Source of the DNA: Cercophora sp. LCS_1
Lineage: Eukaryota; Ascomycota; Sordariomycetes; Sordariales; Lasiosphaeriaceae
Reading direction: 5' to 3'
Length of the DNA stretch: 64,000 nt
Assembly: GCA_036250225.1 (NCBI GenBank)
Contig: JAPZLL010000001.1
Span: 124,001 to 188,000, forward strand
Shown here piece after piece: positions 29,200 to 40,234 of the stretch. Every line of letters begins with the position of its first letter. Position 1 is the first letter of the stretch. A program made the translations under genes and the position numbers. The notes under the pieces are model-generated. The model had not been told where the DNA came from. It did not search any database and saw only the letters and a list, made by a program, of their open reading frames with translations.

Positions 29200-31710
29200 A
29201 TGAGCCAGGGACCACCGCCTCCTCCGCCGCCGCATGGGGAGAATCCCCGGACAACGGCAGGCGGAGCTGGTCTCCCAACCGGCAAATATGACATCTTCAT
29301 AATACCAGAGCACTCGGCAGGGTCGGGGTTCCTCTATCTTCCGTCATTAAAACCGAACATAAACAGCTTCATAGCCGGCGTCGCAAGTACACTGTTCGTG
29401 GGGGTGGTCGGGATCAGCTTCGCTCCACTTTTGAAAATGTGGTGGTTGAGTATCCAGAACCTTGGAAACGTGGGAATCGGGGCTATGATCGTCGCTGTTG
29501 GCCTCGCGGCCTTTGTGGCAGGGAGGAGCCTGAATGAGGGGTCTTCAAACGGTGGCGGCGCAGAGCACCAACAACAAGGTGGTGGTGGTAATGGTGGCGG
29601 CGGCGGACCGAGAGCGTACTATAATAGTCCCCCAAACGGCGGGCCTCCTCCTAACCACGCGCCGCCTCCCCACAATCCACCTCCCCCGCCTCCACCTCAA
29701 CCCGAGACACCGAAGCACGAACGGCCAAACCAACAGCAATGGCAGGATCAACCCCGTCAGGAGCAGCCCCGACCCCAACCGCAGCAACAACAACCACCAC
29801 CGCCTCCTCCCCCACAACGGGAGCCGGGACAGCCGCGCACCAAGCCAGCGCCCCCGCCAGAGCCGAAACCACAGCCGCGAGCTCAACAGCCTCCCGAACC
29901 CGAGCCCGTGCCCAGACCGCAGCCAGGACAGACACCCCAGTCGCCACCTCCGAAGCCTGCGCCAGCGCCGAAGCCCACACCCAAGGCCGATGCCAAAGGT
30001 GCCTGGGAGAAGGCAAGAGAAGAGACGCGACGGAGGGAGGAGGAGCGCAAGATTAGGGAAGCGGAGCTGAAGCGAAAAGAGGAGGCCCAAAGGCGCCTGC
30101 GGGAGCTGCGTGAGCGTGAGGCAAGAGAGCGCGAGCAGCGAGAAAAGGATGCGCGGGATAGGGAGGCGAGAGAGAGGGAGCGCAAGGAGCAGGAAGCCCG
30201 TGAGAGAGCTAGACTCGAAAAGGAGGTCCGAGAGAAGGTTGAGCGTGAGAAACGGCTTGAACAGGAGCTCAGAGAAAAGGTCGAGCGTGAGCTTCGTGAG
30301 AAGGTTGAGCGCGAACGCCTAGAACGAGAAGCCCGGGAACGTGCAGCAAGAGAACAACGCGAACGCGAGGCACGGGAGCGAGAACGCCTAGTCAGGGAGC
30401 GCCAAGCAAGGGAGCGCGAAGCCAAGGAACGTGAGGAGCAGCAGAAAGAGCGACAGAAGGAGCTGGAGAGGATGCGCGAGGAGGAACGACAGCGAGTCGA
30501 AACCGAACGACGCGAGAAAGCTCTGAAGGAAGCCCGAGAAAGGGAAGCCAAGGAAGCCCAGGAACGTCGGGAGCGTCTCGCCCGTCTCGAGCGCGAACGG
30601 CTCGAACGAGAGAAGGAACGGGAGAAGGAGCGAGAGCAGGAGAGGCTACGCAAGGAAGAGGAGGAGAAGAAAGAGACTGCACGCAAAGGAACCGCTTATG
30701 CATACTCTTCTGTCGGAGAGAAGACCAGCATGTGGCCCAACGGCAAGCCGCCTGCCCCGTCCCAAGCAGCGTCTTCCCCTGGCACCGCCAGACCCTCCCC
30801 TTCCACTACTAAGCCCACCGCAGCATCAGCAAAGTCGTCAGCAGGTACCGAAGAAGAGGCCTACTCGTTCCGGCCCTACGATAAGCCGAAGAAGCCCGCC
30901 GCACGTAAGAAGTCGGTGTCTGACTTCTCCGAGTCGTCATGGGCTCCATCGGCCTCGACCGCCCGCACGACGCCGCCGCCTAGCATGCGCGGCCCGTACA
31001 GCACCGACGACCCGCAGAAGATTGTCATCCGCGGCGTCTACGTCTTCCTCAACCAGTTCTCCAAGACGCCGGCGTCGCAGCTGGTGGCCAACACGCCGCC
31101 GGTTACCGATGGCTTGATCTTGCGTATAACCAGCGCCGGCCTCTTCGTGGACGACGACGTGCGCGGCATCGCGCAAAGGGAGTGGGATGTCAAGGCATGG
31201 ACGCTCAAGTCCGTCGAGGTATGGTGCCCCACGCATGCGTTGACTTCAGCTGCTTCCAACACCCCTGGTGCGGTCCCTACCAATCATCCCTTCTTCAAGC
31301 ACATGCCTAGCACCCAGCGCCGAACAGCCGAGAGGGGCGCCACCAAGCTCTTCACCGGCGAGGAGGCCTTGGCGTATCTCGAGGAGCTTGGGCGCGGGTG
31401 CCAGGACGTGTGTCGGCGTGGCTTCTCTGGTTCTAGCGCGCATGCTTCTACCGTCTCGGGCAACTCTTCTAACTCCAATGACAAGACGGGCGAGTGGTCG
31501 TCCAAGGGCCTACACGTCCTCCGCGTCAACATCCGCGACCAGGAGGGCAAACGCTACCTCTTTGTCCTCGAGGACAAGGAAAGCTGGAAGCTCGCCAAGG
31601 GCCTACAGATGCTGCGCGGCGGCACCCAAGTGCGCGCGCTCGGCGTCGCCGGCCTCAGCGGCCTCGAGACAAAGTCGATCCTGGAGACGCTCGGCTACCA
31701 GAGCAGTTGA
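29200..31710 (+). CDS. fungal membrane protein with long ER/K-type charged helix, function unknown
   Basis: Single exon of 836 residues. A Pro-rich start (GPPPPPPPHGE) is followed by two hydrophobic segments (~57-77 and ~88-107: FIAGVASTLFVGVVGISFAP and VGIGAMIVAVGLAAFVAG), then a Gly/Pro/Gln-rich low-complexity region (~115-265). A ~230-residue run of Glu/Arg/Lys (~268-497) follows, with patterns such as REREARERE and EKVERELREKVERE that would form a coiled coil or a stable single alpha-helix. A Ser/Pro/Thr linker leads to a globular C-terminal domain (~605-836), with DDPQKIVIRGVYVFLNQF, EWDVKAWTLKSVEVWCP and HVLRVNIRDQEGKRYLFVLE as its clearest parts. I do not recognise the C-terminal family. 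The layout suggests a membrane-anchored rod carrying a cytosolic domain. Confidence 0.85.
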   Translation: MSQGPPPPPPPHGENPRTTAGGAGLPTGKYDIFIIPEHSAGSGFLYLPSLKPNINSFIAGVASTLFVGVVGISFAPLLKMWWLSIQNLGNVGIGAMIVAVGLAAFVAGRSLNEGSSNGGGAEHQQQGGGGNGGGGGPRAYYNSPPNGGPPPNHAPPPHNPPPPPPPQPETPKHERPNQQQWQDQPRQEQPRPQPQQQQPPPPPPPQREPGQPRTKPAPPPEPKPQPRAQQPPEPEPVPRPQPGQTPQSPPPKPAPAPKPTPKADAKGAWEKAREETRRREEERKIREAELKRKEEAQRRLRELREREAREREQREKDARDREARERERKEQEARERARLEKEVREKVEREKRLEQELREKVERELREKVERERLEREARERAAREQREREARERERLVRERQAREREAKEREEQQKERQKELERMREEERQRVETERREKALKEAREREAKEAQERRERLARLERERLEREKEREKEREQERLRKEEEEKKETARKGTAYAYSSVGEKTSMWPNGKPPAPSQAASSPGTARPSPSTTKPTAASAKSSAGTEEEAYSFRPYDKPKKPAARKKSVSDFSESSWAPSASTARTTPPPSMRGPYSTDDPQKIVIRGVYVFLNQFSKTPASQLVANTPPVTDGLILRITSAGLFVDDDVRGIAQREWDVKAWTLKSVEVWCPTHALTSAASNTPGAVPTNHPFFKHMPSTQRRTAERGATKLFTGEEALAYLEELGRGCQDVCRRGFSGSSAHASTVSGNSSNSNDKTGEWSSKGLHVLRVNIRDQEGKRYLFVLEDKESWKLAKGLQMLRGGTQVRALGVAGLSGLETKSILETLGYQSS

Positions 31711-32980
31711 CGGTGTGCTCCTCTTGTTCTGAATGCCCTGTACAACATGTCGACATATCTCGCCTACTGCCATCTTCTCGCCATGGAAACTCTTCGCCTC
31801 GCTACCTTCGATTCGGGTACATATTTAGTTGAGCCGGCCTTGTTTTCGAGTCTTCGTTCTGGTCCTGATCCTGTGGAGTCGTTGTCCCCGCTGCCTATGA
31901 CCGTCTTCTGACGTCGGTTTTGACGGTGGGGTTTAGAGGATAGGTCGAATGATGCTGATAACAAAAAATCCGGAGCTGTTGCTAGTTTTTATTATACCCC
32001 CAAAAGCGAGCGAGACTTTTTGTTGTGGAGCTGTTGATGTTGTTGTGTTATATGTCGAAATGGGAATATTGGGGCGAGAGGAGTGGTTTTCATGTTGTTT
32101 GTCTCGCGCCTACCTAGCTTGTGGTAGACAACGAGGACATAAGGAATGTGATGATGTGGTCATGAAACGGGTGGTTATGTGGCTGGTTGGTGGGCAAAGC
32201 GTTGTTTGGAATGATTTTGTTGGTTCATTGTGGTGATGTGGAATGGTGCATGAGTGGCAGGAATGTGAAGAAGGAAGTGGCTGAAAGACTGCATATTGTG
32301 TTGTTGGTTTTATTCCCTCTTTGTCCTTCAGAAAGCACACATCACAAATACCATGGCGCGGCATCTCGGGGCGCGGGCGAATTTCTGGGAAGAAAAGAAG
32401 GGGAAAGAACACAACATTGGGGGATACACAACCACACATTTTTCGAGCGCGAAGCATACTCACATTACACCGTCGTGTTGAGATACAGTTTGGTCTGCCT
32501 CGCCCGGCGCGCTTATGAGCTGGCTGGGTGGAGAGACAGCAGTTGTTCGGGATAGGAAATATACAATCTTTAATACCTTGAGCCTTTGATGCACTTGCTA
32601 CTGTGATTATTTGTTTCGACTTGCGACGGATGTCAACACCAAATCCCAAAACCTCGGACGATGCAATTGCTACCGTGATCATACATGTTTTGACTTGTGA
32701 ATGTCAGCTCCAAATCTTGGACAAAGTCAAAAGTCAGAAGACAGCTCGTATTCACTTCTACGAGAATTCCTATTCGCTCCTACAAGAAAGAAGAATGACC
32801 ATACAAAAAACGCTTGAAGTCATATCTACTAATGCTAATTATATTCATGTATGCATGCGATGCATCGTATTTCCATTTCGCCAGCCAGTCCTACCATGAA
32901 CCCCCATCCCGATCCAACAACCGCCGCCCCTTATTCCAACGACAACAACTGACAGCCATTCCAATGCATCATCACAGACA
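31711..32980. other. convergent intergenic region
   Basis: About 1.3 kb between two convergent genes, locally AT-rich. No supported gene. Confidence 0.5.
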
Positions 32981-35900
32981 TTATTGCAACCTCCCAGCCA
33001 GATTCATTGACATGTAGGCATCTCTTGTCCAATCATCCTCTTCTCCCCCTCCCCTTCCATCATCCAATGACTCTCTTCCGTCGACACCGGGTAACCTGAT
33101 CTGCGGTGCTCCTGAGACGGTGCTCTGTGGGCTTGCGGGCTTTGGTCCAACCACTGGCGGCACAGGTTCATCGTCCTCGCTACCAAACCGGTCAAAATCC
33201 GGCAGGTCGTACCCGTGCGGCAGCGCCGCGACACTAACGCGGTTGCTGTTCGCCGCAAACTGGGCACTGTTGGTTGTCGGCGTTCGGTCAACATCCAACC
33301 TCTTCTCATCAGCCGGCATCTCCACCAGTCCCAGCGGTGCAGGGGATGCTCGATAGGCGCCGCGACTCTCCATTTGTTCGAGCTCGCGCTGCTCCAGGAT
33401 CTGCGGCGCCGGCTCAACATTGCGCAGACTGCTGTTCCCTGCCCCGGGGTATCCCGTAGAACGGAATGAGCCGAGACTGCCGCGGGGGAACGCCTCTTCC
33501 TGCGGGACAGAGGGGCCGGGTTCGCCCGAGGCAGTGCCGGGTGGTCCGAGAATGGAGCTATCCATATCTTTGATGGCGAACTGAGCCATTGTGCGCATCT
33601 TGCGGCTGACCCAGCCGGCGAGGATCTTGCCGCGCTGTTTCTCGCCTAGTCGGCTGCGGGGAAAATCACCCTTGTTGACAAAGGCGACGATGTCGACAAT
33701 GATTTGGTGTTCGTTGAGGATTGCGTTGACGATAACGGGAACGATGGATGCAAGGTAGGCTTTGCGGGCGACTTCGATGAGGACAACGACGAGTCCGCCT
33801 GCTTGGAAGACAGCGCTGGAAACTTTGTCAATAGATGGGATGGAAGGGGTGTGTCATGGGAAACTTACCAGCCGCTGGGAACGATGTTGCGATGGCATCG
33901 CTCGACTGAGTACTCAATGTCCATGGGGAAATGGCTCAAGCCGTTGATCTCAAATGTCTCGCCAATGCTTCCCAAGACGAAGAGGACCTGCATGTCCACC
34001 TGCGCACCGCCAGGCCCAATAGGCCGACTGACGCTGTGGAGGAAACCGAGATCGCCGGTGCGGACGTAGCGGATTGTCGGGTCTTCGATGGTTCGCCCGT
34101 CGAACCGCTCTGCGTCAAAGATGTCCTTGGAGCCGTAGAAACCCTTGACACATGCTTCCGAGTCCACCCAGATTTCACCATACTCGCCGTCACTGCATAG
34201 CCTTCGGCTCTCGGGGTTGACGATGGCGATCTGTGTGGAAACAGGAACCATGCCCGAGTCCTGAATCAACAATGCCTTGGGCTCTCGCGCCGGATCCGTC
34301 GGGTAGATCAGACCGCGTCGCAGCGCCTTGGTGTCGAGCCACACCTCAATCGGTTCGATGCACATGTACGACCGTGAGGCAATCATGGGGTTGAGGACGT
34401 GCGAGTAGACCGTGTTGATCGCCGTTCTGTCCAGGCCAGTCTGCGCAAAGTGCATGCGGACCTTTTGGAAGACGTCTGGACGTGGCCGACCCTCGGCTGA
34501 AATCATCATGTTCTTCAGCTCGTGCAGCGTGAACCCCTTTCCAGGCATCATGTTCATAGCATGGTCTAACATCTGAGGCGTAGCGTATGTGTCCTTGATC
34601 TTGTATCTTGACAGGATTAAGAACAAGGACATTGGATTCTGCGCAAACTCGACTGGCGACAACAGATACGTTGGTGTACCGATGTAAATGCCCATCAAGC
34701 ATGTGTGGATGAAGCCAAGGCCTGTCGTGCTTCTTACGCACCCGAGAACCGGTCGCGAGCTGGTCATCTGACATGTTTCTTTTTGCACCTTGCACATGCC
34801 GAGGATGGTGTCATGACCCAGTTGGACGGCAAGTCGCCGTTGATCTGGTGTCCAGTATGTCCAGATGATAACGGGGTACCCGGACTGAACCCAAGCCGGG
34901 TCCATTGTGAGGCCCAAATCACGTAGTCCACTGTTCTGCTTGGGAGGTTTGGAGGTATTGTAGGTGCTGGGGATGGCAACCTTGAGGACCTGCGCCGACT
35001 GCTTGATATGCTGCGCAATAGGCTTCATCTTTAGCAGGTGGTCGACGTCTTGGTTGACGAGAACAGCCCTGACACCGTAGTCTGCCAACAGGTGGAGAAA
35101 CGCTGGGACATCTTCTGACAGCCGGTTTTGATCCATGGGCGCCACCGGGATCACAATGGCACCCAGGTTGATACAGGCATGCACGGCATACACAAAGTCC
35201 TCGGAATGGGTGTACATGAGGACGACGTGGTCTCGCGGTCGAATCTTGACCTTGTTCTTGAGGTAGAGAGCGACGGCCGCAACTTTGGTGTCAAACTTCT
35301 TCCAGGTAATGCCCTTGCCCTCTTTTCCGCGACCGTCGATGGTGCAGAAAGCGAGTTCCTCGGGCTGCCTCGCCACACGCCACTGGATGAGATCGGTGAT
35401 GCTGGAAAAGCTGTTGAGAGGGGTTGAAGTTCTGTCATCAATGACAACTTCTCTGCGGTCAATGCCCGAGTACTGCTTGTCAGACATTGCGAGGATTTCG
35501 GCGCGAGAAGCGGACGCCATGGGAGACCAGATGCCTCCAATAGGATCCACACCAATTGGAAGATTGAGGACAGCGTGCTCGACGGCAAACTTGACGTGGA
35601 CACAAGGAAGGTTGCCCAGGTCAAATTCTCTTCGACACAGCATATTGCCAATGTCACGACGGCCATTCTTCTGGACTCGCGGCAGTGCGTTCGGGGCCGT
35701 GATCATCACGCAATACACGCGGAGATGGTGTTCCTGCATGAGCACGTCCATGCACCTCTCAGCAAGTGAGTCCAGCATAGCAGTGTCAAGCTGCCGTGGC
35801 GGCCCTCCGCTGGACGCTGGAGCAGTCGAAGCCGCCTGAGACTCGAGCACAACAACCGGGAGATGCTCCTCGTTGACGAAGACATCAAAGGCAGAGCAGT

Positions 35901-38670
35901 CAAAGATCTTGGGCACGTTCTTCATTATGGACACCACGATGTGCTGCACAAAGAAGTAACGGTGCTCGGCAATCTCAGTCCCATGCTCAACCCACTCAAC
36001 CTTCTGGCGAATTCGATCCTCGTAGAGGCCGAGGACAAAGATCTTGCCCTCGATGATGGTGCCGAGGAGACCTGTTCGGAGAAACTCGGGCTCCACCGGC
36101 GTTGGGGTAGGCTCCCCAGGCTCAAACTTGTAAGGACGGGCGTGGAATATTTGCTCGGTATGCTTCGGAAGCGCCCAGAAGCCCCCTGAAAGTGAGGGAG
36201 AGTCGACCCAAATCTCACCGACTGAATGTGGTGAAGCGAGGAGACCAGTCTCGGGATCAACAACAGCAAGAGTGGCATCTGGAATGGGGTATCCAAACGC
36301 TCCAACACGCACAGTGTCCGGGTCACTTGCAGACCGTTTCTTCGCTTCTTCCCCAATCGCAATCACGACCACTTCGTTGGACTTGAGAGCCTCTCTGTCG
36401 AGGAGGACCTCGCTAAGCTCGGTCTTAGCGCGCTTCTCCGTTGCTGTGACCGTCCCGCCTCCGAGAAGACTCCCAAACCCGTTCGAAAGTGGGGGCTTTT
36501 GCTCCTCTTTCTCCTTTTCCTTCTCGTCCTCAGATTCGCCGTCAGACATGTCCAGTTTGAGGGGACAGCCCATGCGCTCTTCACCACCTAGCCAATCACG
36601 AATGCTTATCATCATACCGCCGTGCTCGGGAAGACAAAGCATGGGGGCAACGACCTCTCGCGCGCGGGGATTGCGTAGCGGACGGAACCACCTGTCGGCG
36701 AGGAGCTCGTTGAACTCTGAGTCGACCGTGAGTGTGTCGATCAGACATAGCTTTACCGTCTGGAAATTCGGCTCCATGTTCTTCTTGAAGTTTCTGGTCA
36801 TCATCGGGTCTTGTTGATAGTTGTAAGCGGCGCGTTTTAGCCCCGGATAATCAGCAACCATGAGCGTGGGTTTATACTTTGTAATTAAATGGGCGTAGAG
36901 ACCAGGTACGTCGACAGCCTTGCTCTCCATCCACACAGTCGTGTGGCCGCCGTAGACGTTGAATAGAACGCCGAGGATCATGCCGATGCTCTGTCGAGGG
37001 TCAAGATAAGAAAGTATTATTTCGCTTCCCGAGTTGCCTCCTATTGATCGGCCGTTCTTATCCAGCAACGACCTGTTGAATGTGTCGGCGGGTCCATTAC
37101 CTGGGACTGTGGACACAATGGCACTGAGACACGCCATTTGGTGCATGATGGTTCGGTGGCTCAAAACGACGCCCCGCAGGTCTCCCGTAGGCGCTCTAGA
37201 GAACTCAATGTAGGCTAGGTCGGGCACCGAAAGCGGCGGTGTGTCTTCTTTGCGTTTCGGGTGAAAGCTGCCAAACTCGTTGGTCTTCCACCACTCGACC
37301 CCCTTCGGCCAATTAAGCTTCTGGGTGGTGATATCACGCTGGAAGGCCTTGAGATTGTTGTCGGTGGTGAGTGCAAGATGCGCCTGTGTGGAGGTGAGAA
37401 TAAGATTCAGCTTCTGATAGTCCTGGAGCTCGTTTATGGGCACTGCAACGACACCCGCGATGAAGCATCCCAACAAGGCAATAGCAAAGTCGATGACCTC
37501 GGAGTCTCGATAGATCAGGGCCACGCGGTCGCCACGATAGAGCGAGCTTTTGTCGCGAATCACTTGAGCCACCTTCTCTGCTCGAGACGCCAGCTTGTCC
37601 CACGTAATCGACGCAATCTCTTTCCCCTTGCTGTCGAGCACCCAGTACGCCGGGAGCTTCGGGATCGTGCGGCCCCTGTGTCGCAAGACAGCCGCGACGT
37701 TATCGTAGTTGGACATGGGGATATTTTGATCGTGTGGGTCATGGATGGCGAAGGGAACTTCACGTGGCTCGAGCGGCATCTGGTACTCCAAAGCATCGGG
37801 TGGCGGCAGATCGCTCGCAGTGAGCATCGGAGGCGCCATGGCAGCCGTTGGAGAAAATGCGTCCCCGGAGGAATATCTTTGCGGTCCGCCATACTCTCCA
37901 GCGCCCTGATCGTACGACTGCTGTCCTGCAAAGTCGGAGAAGTAGGCTTGTGAATCTAGCAGCGTCCCTGTTCTACTATCATAAGGGTTCTGTTGGGCGA
38001 GATCAGCATAGACACCATGATGCTCCGGGTTGAAGGCGTAGTCCCCAGAGACCATTGTGCCCGATCGTGTCGAAGCGTCGTTCGGCGCCGGGTTGAGGAA
38101 GAGAGAATCATGTTGCACCATTGTCGGGCGATGTTCTGCCATCGGGCCGCCAGGTGCCAGCAACGATGCCGGGTGCGTGTCCGGTTGTCCATACGGCGAC
38201 TGGGCCCGGAAATCGTTCGGTGTGCCCCCGGAACCGGGTGATTGCGAGGTTGGGGAGCCGGCGTTTAGGGCAGCCAAGGTGGCCGCTCGGTGCCCGTCGT
38301 TCGAGGGGTGGGAGGAGCTGTCGGGGGAGTGTATTCGGAGGCCGCCCCTGGCTTGCTCTTGGAGCTCGCCGAATCCATACTGGGACAGGATCTGCGTTCG
38401 CCGTTTTTGATATCTAAACGAAAAGAATTCGACGTTAGCCTGCCCACATTTCCGACACAGTTTGTAACGGGGCGCAAAATACAGACCCCTTTGTTGTAAT
38501 GTCCCCCTCCTGGGTGAACCAACAGCGCTCGTGTCAGCCAAGTGTCCCAACCAAGTGTTGAAGCGCCCCGCTGTCGTCACAATGACAGACGTGTGGCTAA
38601 TAGAACGCACCTCAAGCTCCCTTTCCAGCTCATCCAGCCTCTCCTGCAGCTCCGGATTGAGTTCGGGCAT
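32981..38670 (-). CDS. DIP2/Cps1-like protein: DMAP1-binding domain plus two AMP-binding (FAAL-like) domains
   Basis: Four exons, 38670-38611, 38509-38487, 38413-33869 and 33815-32981, giving 1820 residues. Exon 2 is only 23 bases; joining the first three exons gives LERELE-EGDITTKG-YQKRRT, the expected DMAP1-binding helix. The last intron (33816-33868) joins IVPSG to CAVFQAGGLVVVLIEVARKA. A disordered stretch (~60-230) precedes two tandem adenylation-type modules (roughly 250-800 and 1050-1600). Visible landmarks are IEFSRAPTGDLRGVVLSHRT and TVWMESKAVDVPGLYAHLI in the first, and VQSGYPVIIWTYWTPDQRRL and FYGSKDIFDAERFDGRTIED followed by YVRTGDLGF in the second. In yeast and animals DIP2 homologues (yeast Cmr2) control diacylglycerol levels; in plant-pathogenic fungi the orthologue was first described as CPS1. 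The P-loop-like A3 motif is degenerate in both modules, as in DIP2. The 3' exon is a Pro/Ser-rich tail. Confidence 0.93.
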
Positions 38671-40234
38671 CGTTTCGCCCGGTGGATTGTCGGCCAGGGG
38701 GGCACGATCCGATTCACAGGGTTGTTGTCAATCGGCAGGTCGGGACGAGTTTGCGGCAGCTCGTGCGAAACGAGCTCGTTCAGCGTGGGGCGCGGCGCCG
38801 CTGTGTCACCGGTTTGACGGTAGACGAAGCCGCAACTCAATTCGGCTGGGATGCAAAACACACAAGTGGGTAGACAAAAAAGTTTTAAGGTTCACGTCGA
38901 GGCCGTGGTTCGTCCAAGATGGCCGTTTCCCCTTGTGACGTAGTGGTCAGGCCGGCGTGATTGGGCACAGGTCGCCAGATGGCGGGGCTTGAAGAGGCAC
39001 GGTCGGGACGGGAGAGGGACCCTGTTGAGCCAGCGACCCTCCTTTCCAGTATCCAGTTTCCAGTTTTCACGCGCCGCCCCAGCTGCACTCCAGCCTTGGT
39101 GTTGAACAAGACGATGGATGCAACGTATGTCATATCCAAATGAAGTTGCCAGATCCAAGATTGGCCACACGAACAACCTAACAATATCTTTGTTGCTGTC
39201 TTTTTTTGTCCCCCCGCCGCCCATATGAGGGAGCTGTCCTGCACCCTGTGCCCTTCCCCCTGCCCCCGCCCCCCACCCCCGGGAGGGAATAATCATCCAG
39301 CGCGTTTTCAATTTGGCTAAAGTTCTTCGGTGAGACATTCATCCCGCATCACATCACATCGATAATCATCTGAGGCCGGCTTGTTTCCAACCTCTTCTCG
39401 ACCCGGCATGGAACATTCCGGCCCGCCTCCGACTGGTTCCCACAGTGGGGCACGAGCACAGGGCACCAGCCAAGCACGAAACCTCAAGCCAAAATTTTCG
39501 ACCCATTTCTCAACTTTCAACTTCTTGACAACGTCCATGCAAAATGACGAGCCACTCGGCTTCGATGTTGACGTTCCTCGATGTCCGTGATGCTAACCAA
39601 TAGGGTATGTTTCCGTCTAACACTGACCTGCCGCCCCAGACTCAAACTATGGTAAGTTTTACATTTCCTCCTCAAAACCAGCTTGCGAGACGTGTTTTCA
39701 CGCCTTCCCCGGCCGACATGATGAGATAAACGCATTTCACAGACCTGTTCTAAATCACACAATGTTGATAAAATGCAAAGCTCTCCTGATCCGTCATTCT
39801 TCATTTCAGCAAATATGCCTTCAACCACCGGAAGAGCTTCCGCTGACTTGCAGCAGCAGATGAACACCAGCAGTCCTCACCTCGGATCATCGGTGTCGAT
39901 TCCCCGCGTGGCTCCATGTCAAGATGTTCTTTGAGGGAGCTGCCTAGTCGGGGCTTTGTCCACCAAAAATAGTGACTTTGTGGTTTGCCTCGACAATGGG
40001 TTTCTTGTCGAAGCTGGTGGTTCTTCGACCAGTGTCGAATCCTTTGTGAACACCAGGGCTGTATATAGGACACCCCTCGAACATCCCGCTTGTGTTTTGC
40101 AGTGCCATATCATTAACATAATCAAGAATTCATCTTTAAACTCTGTTTCGCAGTTTTCCTGCATATTGCCTTCTATTATTCACTCATCGGACAGTTCCAA
40201 CCCACTGGTACATAGAATTTGTTTCAAGATCAGA
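38671..40234. other. divergent promoter region
   Basis: About 1.56 kb between the divergent DIP2-like gene and the gene at 40.2 kb. No supported coding sequence. An in-frame upstream extension (39956-40234) of the next gene looks non-coding. Confidence 0.5.
40062..40067 (+). promoter_or_regulatory. TATA-like element
   Basis: TATATA in the context GTATATAGG, 168 bases before the start codon at 40235. A plausible core-promoter element, unproven. Confidence 0.3.

Noticed and set aside
29883..30686. 267-codon minus-strand Ser/Arg-rich frame
   Set aside because: Antisense image of the ER/K helix-coding repeat; no independent support.
39956..40234. N-terminal extension of the 40.2 kb gene
   Set aside because: The first codon is not ATG (TTG), the sequence is not protein-like, and the TATA-like element lies inside it. 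ATG at 40235 is a better start.
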